Source of the DNA: Treponema sp.
Lineage (GTDB): Bacteria > Spirochaetota > Spirochaetia > Treponematales > Treponemataceae
DNA length: 16,832 nt
Direction of reading: 5' to 3'
NCBI GenBank assembly: GCA_021442965.1
Contig: JABUUX010000402.1
Location: forward strand, 1-16,832
Below, piece by piece: positions 7,106 to 14,992 of this stretch; within the stretch, counting starts at the first letter, position 1, and each line of letters begins with the position of its first letter. The notes beneath the pieces were generated by a model that worked only from the letters and a program-made list of their open reading frames with translations, made no database searches and was not told the origin of the DNA. A program made the position numbers and the translations under genes.

Positions 7106-9661
7106 CTATAGTGAAATTTTTGTATTGTCTATAGTCTTAAACAAATCTTTATTTATATATTTGATTTCCCCGTTTTCTGTAGCCAGATTAAACAAAGGCC
7201 ATTCATAATCAAAGATCGTATATTTGTTAGTCTTATATTCTTTACCAAACTCACAACCAAGGATATCGCCTTTAAGGAAAAGCCCAATCTGCAAACCAGC
7301 ATCAAAGAAAGCATTTACATCAAGATTAAACTTTTCATTTATTGTCAAATTCTTATTGCTGTCTAATGAAGGGAACAGAATTAAAGATGCTGTTCCTCTA
7401 ACCCCAATATTAATTGGAGCTTCAAGATCTGCACCACAACGAAGTGCATTTGATGATGTACCAATACCAATGCGTGGAATAAATGTAAGCATAGGAGTAA
7501 TTGAAACTTTTCCACCAAAGCCAAGTGCAACATCTTTATCCTTCTTTACCTTTCCTAAATAACAGGTAGATTCAAATACAGCACCTCCGTCAGCGTATGG
7601 AGAACAATGGAAAGATGGTATATAGATTGGGAAGAATCTCCAGCCTTTATTTTCCCATTCAACTCCATAATTCATTCCAGCCTTTCCTTCAACTCCGGCT
7701 AACATTGTTGCTCCACAGTAGAAGTTATCAAAAGCACCGATTACAGAAGCACTGAACAGAAGATCAAAGCGGCCTTCAAGTCCAATGAACATTGGAACAA
7801 CACCTACAGCAAAATTTTGGTTTACATCAAAGAGTTTCTTTCCAGAAGGTTTTTCTTCCCCGATTCCAAAGAGCATTCTAAGTGGTTTTGAAACATCATT
7901 TTCAAGTCTCTTATCCAGACCTTCAAGCTGTTCTTTTATATCATCTTCTGAAAGTTTTCCTTCTGATACAGCTTCATTGATATATTCGATTTGATCATCC
8001 TGATTTTTTGCTACTGTACCACCAGCCTTTGTAATTTCGTTTGTCTGTTTGAGCAGAGAAGTTTTCTTTACAGAAATGCTGAGCTTGTTTTTTACACCCA
8101 TATCAAGAAGGATGTACATTTTTACTCCAACCTCAACATTAGAGAAGGAAATATTGAAATTACCTCCAACACCAATCTGAGCTTTTGCATCCAATCCAGC
8201 AACAATCTTTTTAAGTACAGAGTTATCAATTTCGTCTAAACCAATTCCCAGAACATCAATAGAGAACAATGTATTCTGATCAAAGTAATTCAGAATCTGT
8301 GCCCGTTTTTTGATATGTTCATAGAACTCCGGTTCACATTCGTCAGGATTATAGTCCCCTATAATTTCTGCAACATCTTCTTCATATTTTTTATCTGCAA
8401 TATCAACTTTATAAGTGGCACGGAATTCTGCATCATCAGATGGCTTTTGTTTTGGAGCATCAGGAGTAAGGTTACATGAAAGAAGCGGGAAGATTCCAGC
8501 CAGTACTGTAGTATTTGTATTGAAAATTGGACAATCATCTGGGAATGCAACACTAAGGAAAAGTCTGTTGAACATAATTAAATCTTTTCCAATTACTCCA
8601 GGATTATTAATTGCATTCATATCCTCAGGAGCAAATTCTTCCTTAACATTTCCACCGGCAAGAACATTCTTTGCAAAATAATCTTCACGAAGAAGTTTAT
8701 TCAGATATACAATCTGTTCTGCTTCTGAATATTTGGTCCAATCTTCTGCAGCAGCAATTTTTCCGATTTTTTCAAGGAGTTCTTTTGGAGATTTACCTTC
8801 TGTAAATTCTTCTTGAGAAAAGAAGAAAGCTGAATCTCCGGCTGAAGAAGAAACTTCAAGAGATTTGATATTAGCATCATCAATACTAATTCCGCTTCTG
8901 TTGAAAACTTCTTTTCCTTCATATTTTCCATAAAGACCAGTCTGTGCATCAAACACATAGTCACCATTTGAAACAGATGTAATAGCTGCACGATTTGCAG
9001 AACCAACATCATATTTATTTACAATAAATTGTCCGTAAGGATTTACTGCCATCAATCCACCAGGATAGCAGGAACGTGCATACTGAAGAGGAATAATTGC
9101 AATCATTGTTGTATTCTGTCTGTCCGGGTCACTTAGAGTCTGAAGGTACATAGCCTTTTCAAATCCCTTTCTTCTAAATGGAGGAACAGTCCAGCCGATA
9201 TCAGGAATGCCGTCTCCATCAAGGTCGCAGCTCTGGAATTTACCAAGTGTGTGAGTTCCGATTTTCTGTGCATTCTTTTCATTCTTGTCACCGCTGAACT
9301 GATAGTAAGTAAATGTAATTTCATCTTTGCTTACACTGTCAACTGTAATAAAACCATAAACCTGTTTAGATTCATCAACCTGGAAATATGCAGAACCGTC
9401 GCCTAAATCTACACGATGTACTTTTCCAAGACGAGTTGCAATTTTTGCACCGTTAATAATATGGCTTCCGGCTTCGTTTTCCGGATTATAAACTGCATAA
9501 CCGCCAGTAAAGCTCATTGATTCAACTGCACTTCTACTAAGAAGAGGAATAACATCCAACGATACAGCCAATGGATTATCATTAAATCCCATTGAACAGG
9601 AGAAGAGTACTAATGGCAGAGTAATTGTTGCCAAAAGTTTTTTAAGTAAATTCTTTTTCAT
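7106..9661 (-). CDS. Large lipoprotein of unknown function
   Basis: I do not recognise the family. The 851-residue product has a lipoprotein signal with Cys22 (LPLVLFSC). Residues about 45-260 look beta-rich and contain DLDGDGIPDIGW (146-157), an FG-GAP/dockerin-like calcium-binding loop D-x-D-x-DG-x-x-D. A central part (about 290-450) is mixed, and a helical, charged stretch near 540-610 follows. The C-terminal 240 residues are rich in Gly, aromatic residues and alternating hydrophobic strands (VGVVPMFIGLEGRFDLLFSA, YGVEWENKGWRFFPIYIP) with several cysteines, as in a large beta-sandwich or barrel-like fold. The start is supported by AGAGGTGA just upstream. It lies 12 bases after the omptin gene and 18 before the DUF1566-like gene. 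It may be a partner or substrate of the omptin, or an independent surface protein. Confidence 0.8.
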   Translation of the reverse strand: MKKNLLKKLLATITLPLVLFSCSMGFNDNPLAVSLDVIPLLSRSAVESMSFTGGYAVYNPENEAGSHIINGAKIATRLGKVHRVDLGDGSAYFQVDESKQVYGFITVDSVSKDEITFTYYQFSGDKNEKNAQKIGTHTLGKFQSCDLDGDGIPDIGWTVPPFRRKGFEKAMYLQTLSDPDRQNTTMIAIIPLQYARSCYPGGLMAVNPYGQFIVNKYDVGSANRAAITSVSNGDYVFDAQTGLYGKYEGKEVFNRSGISIDDANIKSLEVSSSAGDSAFFFSQEEFTEGKSPKELLEKIGKIAAAEDWTKYSEAEQIVYLNKLLREDYFAKNVLAGGNVKEEFAPEDMNAINNPGVIGKDLIMFNRLFLSVAFPDDCPIFNTNTTVLAGIFPLLSCNLTPDAPKQKPSDDAEFRATYKVDIADKKYEEDVAEIIGDYNPDECEPEFYEHIKKRAQILNYFDQNTLFSIDVLGIGLDEIDNSVLKKIVAGLDAKAQIGVGGNFNISFSNVEVGVKMYILLDMGVKNKLSISVKKTSLLKQTNEITKAGGTVAKNQDDQIEYINEAVSEGKLSEDDIKEQLEGLDKRLENDVSKPLRMLFGIGEEKPSGKKLFDVNQNFAVGVVPMFIGLEGRFDLLFSASVIGAFDNFYCGATMLAGVEGKAGMNYGVEWENKGWRFFPIYIPSFHCSPYADGGAVFESTCYLGKVKKDKDVALGFGGKVSITPMLTFIPRIGIGTSSNALRCGADLEAPINIGVRGTASLILFPSLDSNKNLTINEKFNLDVNAFFDAGLQIGLFLKGDILGCEFGKEYKTNKYTIFDYEWPLFNLATENGEIKYINKDLFKTIDNTKISL

Positions 9662-9673
9662 TTTCTCACCTCT

Positions 9674-10606
9674 CTAAAAATGAAATTGTAAGCCAATTCT
9701 AAAAAGACTTGAATCAAAACCTGATTTAGTCTTTAACGTTGTATTGCCCGACGAACCAAGTCCAAGGTAATCCGAAGTGGACTTTCCCTGATACATTTGC
9801 TCGTACTCATATTCAAAAAAAGCAAGGAGTTTTTTCCATTGGAAATCCACTCCAACCATAATCCCAAAACCGCCCTCCATTCGATCTTTAAACATCTTAT
9901 TACGGACGTAATGAGAATCTATTGCTTTTGCCCAAAGATACGGACTATAAGAACCGTATAGCCCAACGGTAAAATCGTTCAGGAAGGAATAATCTGAACG
10001 AAGTTTAATGTACAAAGCTGAAGTCTCATGTTCATATGTAAGGGTAGTTCCGTTAAAAGTCTGTTCAATACTATTAACAACTTTCCCATTACTATCTACA
10101 ACTTCATACTTTCCTTTTCCATCCACTGCTTCATACTTCAAAAGGCGGTAGAAAAAGCCAACCTCCGGAAGAATATTTACAGAACCAATATTGAACTTAT
10201 ACCCTGTTTCAACATTTGCCTGGAAGAAGTTTCTCATAACCAGATTATGTTTTGAGTACATTGCAGCATAACCGGGTGTACGAACATTATTCATATCACA
10301 CCAGTCAAAATCTTCTAATGTACCACAAGAAACAGGAAATCCACTGATAAGTTTTCCGTTCAATACTGCATGGTAAAATTCTGCGCCTCCTTCTAATTCA
10401 AGGGCTGGAAAAAACCATGCGTTATAATCCAGGCGCGAAAGTGTATAATCGTCGTCAAAGACATATTCTCTAAGAACATGACTATTAACATCCAAACCGG
10501 CATTAAGCCGGAACCCGGGCTTTTCTATAGCAAAAGCACCAAAGTTTACCAAGATAAAAAAAACTATGAATATACGAATTGTTTTCACAATGTCACTGTA
10601 GTACAT
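9674..10606 (-). CDS. Omptin-family outer-membrane aspartyl protease
   Basis: Omptins are ten-stranded outer-membrane barrels that cut proteins and peptides at the cell surface. This 310-residue protein matches OmpT (317) in length and layout. It has a signal peptide ending at about AFA|IE (26), LSRLDYNAWFFPALELEGGA near the start, D99-F-D101-W-C-D like OmpT's catalytic D-Q-D-W-M-D, and D230-S-H232-Y like the catalytic D-E-H-Y. It ends in a barrel-type strand with terminal Phe (FRIGLQFHF). All four catalytic residues are thus present. A nine-residue tandem duplication lies in a predicted outer loop. A GTG at 10588 would give a tidier signal peptide (MKTIRIFIVFF); neither start has a good Shine-Dalgarno. 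It is the first gene of a three-gene envelope operon with its own promoter. The assignment rests on motif recall, not a search. Confidence 0.82.
   Translation of the reverse strand: MYYSDIVKTIRIFIVFFILVNFGAFAIEKPGFRLNAGLDVNSHVLREYVFDDDYTLSRLDYNAWFFPALELEGGAEFYHAVLNGKLISGFPVSCGTLEDFDWCDMNNVRTPGYAAMYSKHNLVMRNFFQANVETGYKFNIGSVNILPEVGFFYRLLKYEAVDGKGKYEVVDSNGKVVNSIEQTFNGTTLTYEHETSALYIKLRSDYSFLNDFTVGLYGSYSPYLWAKAIDSHYVRNKMFKDRMEGGFGIMVGVDFQWKKLLAFFEYEYEQMYQGKSTSDYLGLGSSGNTTLKTKSGFDSSLFRIGLQFHF
10085..10138 (-). repeat. 27-bp tandem duplication in an omptin outer loop
   Basis: Two 27-base units in frame encode KYEAVDGKG (157-165) and KYEVVDSNG (166-174). They share 20 of 27 bases. By position relative to OmpT this is an extracellular loop between barrel strands, where length variation is tolerated. 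Confidence 0.7.
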
Positions 10607-10628
10607 TTACCCGATATATTCAATATAG

Positions 10629-10663
10629 TCTCTCTAATCTCTACATTCTCTCTAAACTCTCTA
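10629..10663 (-). repeat. Four TAGAGA units in the omptin mRNA leader
   Basis: On the minus strand the leader holds four TAGAGA units (A-ends on the plus strand at 10636, 10643, 10654, 10663), three of them extended to TAGAGAG. They lie between the predicted transcription start and the ATG. The purine-rich units could be an RNA-binding site or ribosome standby region. No function is proven. Confidence 0.45.
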
Positions 10664-10673
10664 ATTTATCTAT

Positions 10674-10702
10674 GTTTTACATCTTATATTTCGGATTGTC
10701 AA
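10674..10702 (-). promoter_or_regulatory. Sigma-70-type promoter of the omptin-lipoprotein operon
   Basis: On the minus strand a perfect -35 TTGACA (10697-10702) is followed after 17 bases by TAAAAC (10674-10679), a 4/6 match to the -10 box. Transcription should start near 10667, giving a leader of about 60 bases. Confidence 0.65.
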
Positions 10703-10787
10703 GCACTTTTCTTAAAAATTTTTAATTTTTTTTATATTTTCTTAAAACTTTTTAAGAATTCTTTAATTTATTTAACTTTTAATATAA
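10703..10787 (-). promoter_or_regulatory. A/T-tract region upstream of the omptin promoter (UP-element-like)
   Basis: This stretch holds almost only A and T, with long A- and T-tracts ending next to the -35 box, as in UP elements that bind the polymerase alpha subunits. It includes a repeated TTTTCTTAAAA (10707-10717 and 10737-10747) and an A/T-rich inverted repeat (TTCTTAAAA/TTTTTAAGAA, around 10739-10758). No hairpin here has the GC stem and U-tract of a terminator for the coiled-coil gene ending just before it. Confidence 0.4.
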
Positions 10788-13700
10788 TTAATCCTCTGGC
10801 ATTGAAAGAATCATGTCTATTTCACCAATAGATCTTCCTGTGTGTTTGGCTATTTCTTCAACAGTCCAGCCACTTCTTTTTAGTTCTCGAACATCATGTG
10901 TTACTTGCGGACTTAAAGATTTTCCTTTAGCAGGGCGACCTGTAGTCTTTATTGATTCCTGAGTTGAACGGCGAAGTATAGCAAACTTTTTATCAAGTTC
11001 ACTTCCGAACTGTTCAAGGTCACGTTCACGTTTACCAATTCCTTCGGAAGCCATATTCAAGTCATCTACTCTCTTTTCTGTTTCATTGAGCAATGTTTCA
11101 AGTCCTTCAAGTTTTTTTGCAGCATTGTTTACTTTGGTTGAGTTTGCAAGAATCTTATCTACACTTGTCTGCACAACTTTTATTTCCTGAGGCAAAGAGC
11201 GTATCTGACGTTCACAATCTGTTATAGACTGATTCAATTCCTTTTGTCTGTCAAAGGCTTCTGTAACTTCATGAGAAACACGTTCCAGAACAGAGTTTTT
11301 CTGTTCAAGGGTTTCAAGCATATCGTGAGATTTATTTACTGCATCCTGGAAATTTCGAACCTTGACTTCAAGATCTGTAAGGTTGTCTGAAGACTGTGTA
11401 AGGGTTCTGACTTTTGCATCAATTTCGCCGGAAAGTTTCATCATATAATTGAAGCGCTGTTCCATGCTTTCAACCTTGGAACTGCTGGCTTCAAACTCAC
11501 TCACCTTTTCTCCAACTTCTTCATTCATACGACAAACGGAATTATACTGTGTAGAAAGTTTGGAAGCGGCTTCTTCAAATTTTCTAAGGTTATCAAATGA
11601 AGCTTCAATGGCAGCAATTTTTGCATCAAGCTGTCGCTTCATCTGTTCCGCTTTATCATAAGCAGACATATGATTTTCTACTTTATTAATTTCTTTATTT
11701 AATTCTGTAACCCTAAGAAGCATGTCATTGGACTTAGTCTGGAAATCATCAATGAGCATATTCTGATTCTTAAGATTTTTGTCCAAAATCTGATCCAATT
11801 CAGAACGAAGATTCTTAAGTTTTTCATCCACATCATCTTTTTCGTTTGCAATTCTGTCTTCTGTCTGAGAAAGCATAAGAGTGTATTTGGAATCAATTTC
11901 ATTAAGAATTTCAGCAGATTTTGTTTCATATTCTGAAACTGAAGTTTCTGCTCTGTTCTCAAGACTTTCTATAGTTGACGAAATCTCAGCCTGTTTTTTG
12001 GAAACAATATCAGCATGTGCTTTCATTTCCTCGCTAAGTTTTTCTGATTTTTCTTTTATATCAGCATTTGATTTATCAATAAATTTATCAAGTTCACTCT
12101 GGAATGCAGCATTTGAATCTGTTAACTGCTGCTTAAGCTGCTGCTTCCAGGCATTGAACTCAGAAACGGCAGCATCAATTGAAGAAGATGACAGGGCTTC
12201 ACGATTTTTTACATCCTGCTGGAATTGTTCCAGTTCTTCAGTAATATTATTCTGCAATTTTTCGATAGTTTCACTTATCTGACCGGAATTCTTTTCAGAA
12301 AGATTTCGAAGCTCTCTGTTTGTTTCCTGACTGACTTCTTCAAGTTTTGACTCTGTATTTGTTTTAAAATCTGAAAGAACACTGCGAATTTCATTAATAT
12401 CTGTCTGAAGTCTGTCTTTAGTCTCTTCTATACCACTCTGAACATTTTCAATCTGTAAATCTGCTGCATTCTGAATGGAAATAATATCTGATTTTAGTTT
12501 TTCACTGTAATCAGACTCAAGACGCTTTCTTTCTTCTTCATACTCAGTTCCCATTATAGAAAGTCGACCTTCAAAGTCTCTCTTAAAGCTTGAAAGTCTT
12601 GCTTCAATGTCATCTCCGCGTTCAGAAAGGTTTCTGTTAAAATCTTCTTCAAATTCGGCAAGTTTTTTACTCATACTGCCGGCAGCATCTTCTTTAAGCC
12701 CCTGCAGAGAATCTCCTATATCCTTTATCTTTGCTTCCAGCTGAGAAGAACTGTCTTTTACATTTTCTACAAAATTTTCATGTTTTCTTTGCTGTTCATT
12801 TGAGAATCTGTCAAAATCGGCAAGAACACGACTCTGAACATCAGTCATGGCATTTCTAAGGCTCTTTTCAAGCACATCAATATCGGAACTTGAAGTCTGT
12901 AACTGAGAAATTTTGTACTCCAAATCCCGTTTATATTCCCCAAGCTGATCATCTGCACTTTCAAGGATGTTAAGACGACGGGTTTCACTGTCAGCAAGTG
13001 CATTTCTTATTTCATCCTGTAAAGCTTTAGACAGAACATCAAGTTTAGATTGTGCAGAAACCTTAAACTGATCCATTTTTACGTTAATTTCTTCAACTTT
13101 TGAATCAACCATTGATTGAATTGAATCTGCCTTTGCTATGACATCATCACATTCGGTCTGAAGACTTGCAATAGATGAACGGGTTTCTTTTACAGTGTTA
13201 TTTGCTTCAGTTGTTACCGCTTTTAATTTTTCCTGAACTGCTCCGTTATAAGTATCAATTTTTTCTTTAAGAGAAGCGTCGTAAGCATCAATCTTAGAAT
13301 TGACTTTTTGGGTATCGGCTTCATATTTTGCAAAACTATTGTTTAGCCCAGTAGAAATTTCTTCGAGTTGTTTTTTGTAGGAAGCATCCAATTCCTTAAG
13401 TTCATTAGAAAGAGAAGCTGCAAATTCATTTTCTGTTCCGTTAAGTCTGGATTTTAGTTCTTCCATAAGACGTTCCAGATTTCCTGTTCTGGCTTCAAAA
13501 TCCCCTTCAATTTGAGAAAGCTTTTCACTGTTGGCTGCCATAAAAGATTCAACTTTTTTATTTGTCATAAGTGTATGAGAATCTGCGGTTTGTGAAAGCT
13601 TTTCATAATCTGAATCAAACTTTTCCCTAAGTTTTGAAATCATTCCTTCATTTTTTCCGGAAACAGAATCTAACTGTGAAGAATATGATTCCTTAAGAGC

Positions 13701-14966
13701 CGTATATTTTTCTGAATAGGATGCCGTAAGTTTATCTACATGTTCTTTCATTCGCGCTGTTGTATTATCCAGATGAGATTTTACGTCCTGTGCAAATTTA
13801 TCGTATTTTTCTTTGTAATCGGCTACAGCCTTTTCATTTTCTGATTCATACACATTTTTAATGGAATCAAGTTTTCCGTCAAAACTCTCCTGAACAGAAG
13901 AAACCTGAGAATTAAGCTCTTGTTCCAGACTTGATACCTGGGTAGAAATAGTCTGTTCTAAATCGGTTACACCGGCATTTAGTTTAGATTCCAGAACAGA
14001 AACATCAGAAGAAAGTTGTTTTTCAAAATCCTGAACAGTGGAATCAAGCTGAGTTTCAAGTCCGTCTACACGGGATGTTACCTGACTTTCTAAAACACTT
14101 ATCTTATTTGAAATTTCTTTTTCTAAATCGGAAACTCTTGTATTAACATCAGAAGAAATTCTTGTATCTGCATCTTTGGTCATTTGATCTATCTTTTTTT
14201 CAAGATTTTCTGTCTTAGTATTCAGTTCTTTCATGTATTTGTCGGCTCTGCTCTGAGCCTGTTCACTCAAATGAAGGAAAGCGGTATGTTCCAGTTCATC
14301 GGCACGCTGTGCAGCTTCTTCATAAGCAGAGGTAATATCCATATTGATTTTATCAAGAAGTTCCCCCGCTTTCTTTTTTTCAGTTTCAAGATTTGTTTTT
14401 ACTTTGGCCGCATACTGTTCGTATTGAGTAAGCAGCTCTGTTCCAGTTTTCTGAAGCTGTTCCGCATTTTTTGTATTAAAATCTTGAACCACTTGAGGAA
14501 TACGGTTATTAATTATTTCTACTTTTTTCTGCTGTTCATTCAGTTTAGAGTTAAGATTATCTACAACACCGCTCTCTTTTTTTACGATAAGAAGATTTTC
14601 TTCAACTTTTTCTGTCATCTCATCCAATTCTTGAAGAACTTTTGCATATCCGTTTATCTTTTCTTCAATTTTATGAACAGCCTCAATATCTTTATTAAGA
14701 GTTTTTATCTGTCCCTGAAAAAAATCAGTTCTTTCAGCCAGTACTTTAACTGCGGCATTAGCCTGAGTCTGACGGGCTTCAAGTTCTGCATAAAGTGCAT
14801 TGAATTCTCTTGTTATTTCTTTAAAATTCGAGGCCAGTTCTTCATTACGCTTGTCAGCATATTTTTTGACCTTTTCCATGGAAGAATTATTTTTATCAAG
14901 CTGATGAAATACTAAAGAAGTTCCAGCGGCAACAACAACCGCAACGATAAGAGTAATAACCCACAT
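10788..14966 (-). CDS. Giant membrane-anchored coiled-coil protein (SpiroCoCo-like)
   Basis: A 1392-residue protein with one N-terminal membrane segment (residues about 2-20, MWVITLIVAVVVAAGTSLVF) and then some 1300 residues of almost continuous helical, charged, coiled-coil sequence with hardly any proline. A basic linker (GRPAKGKSLSPQ) leads to a small C-terminal helix-turn-helix-like domain (about 1355-1388, HDVRELKRSGWTVEEIAKHT). Residues 268-366 are nine 11-residue repeats. It resembles what is annotated in treponemes as SpiroCoCo family coiled-coil protein. A role in cell shape, the cytoplasmic filament zone or chromosome attachment is possible; none is shown. The start is supported by GGTGGG about seven bases upstream. 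It follows the HAD gene by 26 bases, and its own promoter is not evident. Confidence 0.85.
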   Translation of the reverse strand: MWVITLIVAVVVAAGTSLVFHQLDKNNSSMEKVKKYADKRNEELASNFKEITREFNALYAELEARQTQANAAVKVLAERTDFFQGQIKTLNKDIEAVHKIEEKINGYAKVLQELDEMTEKVEENLLIVKKESGVVDNLNSKLNEQQKKVEIINNRIPQVVQDFNTKNAEQLQKTGTELLTQYEQYAAKVKTNLETEKKKAGELLDKINMDITSAYEEAAQRADELEHTAFLHLSEQAQSRADKYMKELNTKTENLEKKIDQMTKDADTRISSDVNTRVSDLEKEISNKISVLESQVTSRVDGLETQLDSTVQDFEKQLSSDVSVLESKLNAGVTDLEQTISTQVSSLEQELNSQVSSVQESFDGKLDSIKNVYESENEKAVADYKEKYDKFAQDVKSHLDNTTARMKEHVDKLTASYSEKYTALKESYSSQLDSVSGKNEGMISKLREKFDSDYEKLSQTADSHTLMTNKKVESFMAANSEKLSQIEGDFEARTGNLERLMEELKSRLNGTENEFAASLSNELKELDASYKKQLEEISTGLNNSFAKYEADTQKVNSKIDAYDASLKEKIDTYNGAVQEKLKAVTTEANNTVKETRSSIASLQTECDDVIAKADSIQSMVDSKVEEINVKMDQFKVSAQSKLDVLSKALQDEIRNALADSETRRLNILESADDQLGEYKRDLEYKISQLQTSSSDIDVLEKSLRNAMTDVQSRVLADFDRFSNEQQRKHENFVENVKDSSSQLEAKIKDIGDSLQGLKEDAAGSMSKKLAEFEEDFNRNLSERGDDIEARLSSFKRDFEGRLSIMGTEYEEERKRLESDYSEKLKSDIISIQNAADLQIENVQSGIEETKDRLQTDINEIRSVLSDFKTNTESKLEEVSQETNRELRNLSEKNSGQISETIEKLQNNITEELEQFQQDVKNREALSSSSIDAAVSEFNAWKQQLKQQLTDSNAAFQSELDKFIDKSNADIKEKSEKLSEEMKAHADIVSKKQAEISSTIESLENRAETSVSEYETKSAEILNEIDSKYTLMLSQTEDRIANEKDDVDEKLKNLRSELDQILDKNLKNQNMLIDDFQTKSNDMLLRVTELNKEINKVENHMSAYDKAEQMKRQLDAKIAAIEASFDNLRKFEEAASKLSTQYNSVCRMNEEVGEKVSEFEASSSKVESMEQRFNYMMKLSGEIDAKVRTLTQSSDNLTDLEVKVRNFQDAVNKSHDMLETLEQKNSVLERVSHEVTEAFDRQKELNQSITDCERQIRSLPQEIKVVQTSVDKILANSTKVNNAAKKLEGLETLLNETEKRVDDLNMASEGIGKRERDLEQFGSELDKKFAILRRSTQESIKTTGRPAKGKSLSPQVTHDVRELKRSGWTVEEIAKHTGRSIGEIDMILSMPED
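13869..14165 (-). repeat. Nine consecutive 11-residue (hendecad) repeats in the coiled coil
   Basis: Residues 268-366 divide without gaps into nine 11-mers, for example SDLEKEISNKI, SVLESQVTSRV, DGLETQLDSTV, SVLESKLNAGV and SSLEQELNSQV. The pattern is roughly S-x-L-E-x-x-L-x-x-x-V. The 33-base units have diverged at DNA level. Hendecads give a nearly straight coiled coil, unlike the heptads elsewhere in the protein. Confidence 0.8.
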
Positions 14967-14992
14967 ATTTTCCCACCCGTTTTATATTTTTT

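Noticed and set aside
8701..9012. Minus-strand alternative frame of 103 codons
   Set aside because: It lies fully inside the large lipoprotein gene in another frame, with no ribosome site. It might suggest a frameshift, but the main frame is continuous.
10739..10758. Inverted repeat as a terminator for the coiled-coil gene
   Set aside because: The stem is almost only A/T and is followed by A's rather than U's on the relevant strand, so it would be a poor terminator.
11881..12282. Plus-strand open frame of 133 codons rich in Ser and Cys
   Set aside because: It is a shadow of the coiled-coil gene, with composition explained by reverse-reading Glu/Lys/Ser codons.
14184..14915. Long plus-strand open frame (243 codons) rich in Phe and Ile
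   Set aside because: It is antisense to the coiled-coil gene. Lys/Glu/Gln codons read backwards give Phe/Leu/Ser-rich frames with few stops. It has no ribosome site and no recognisable protein.
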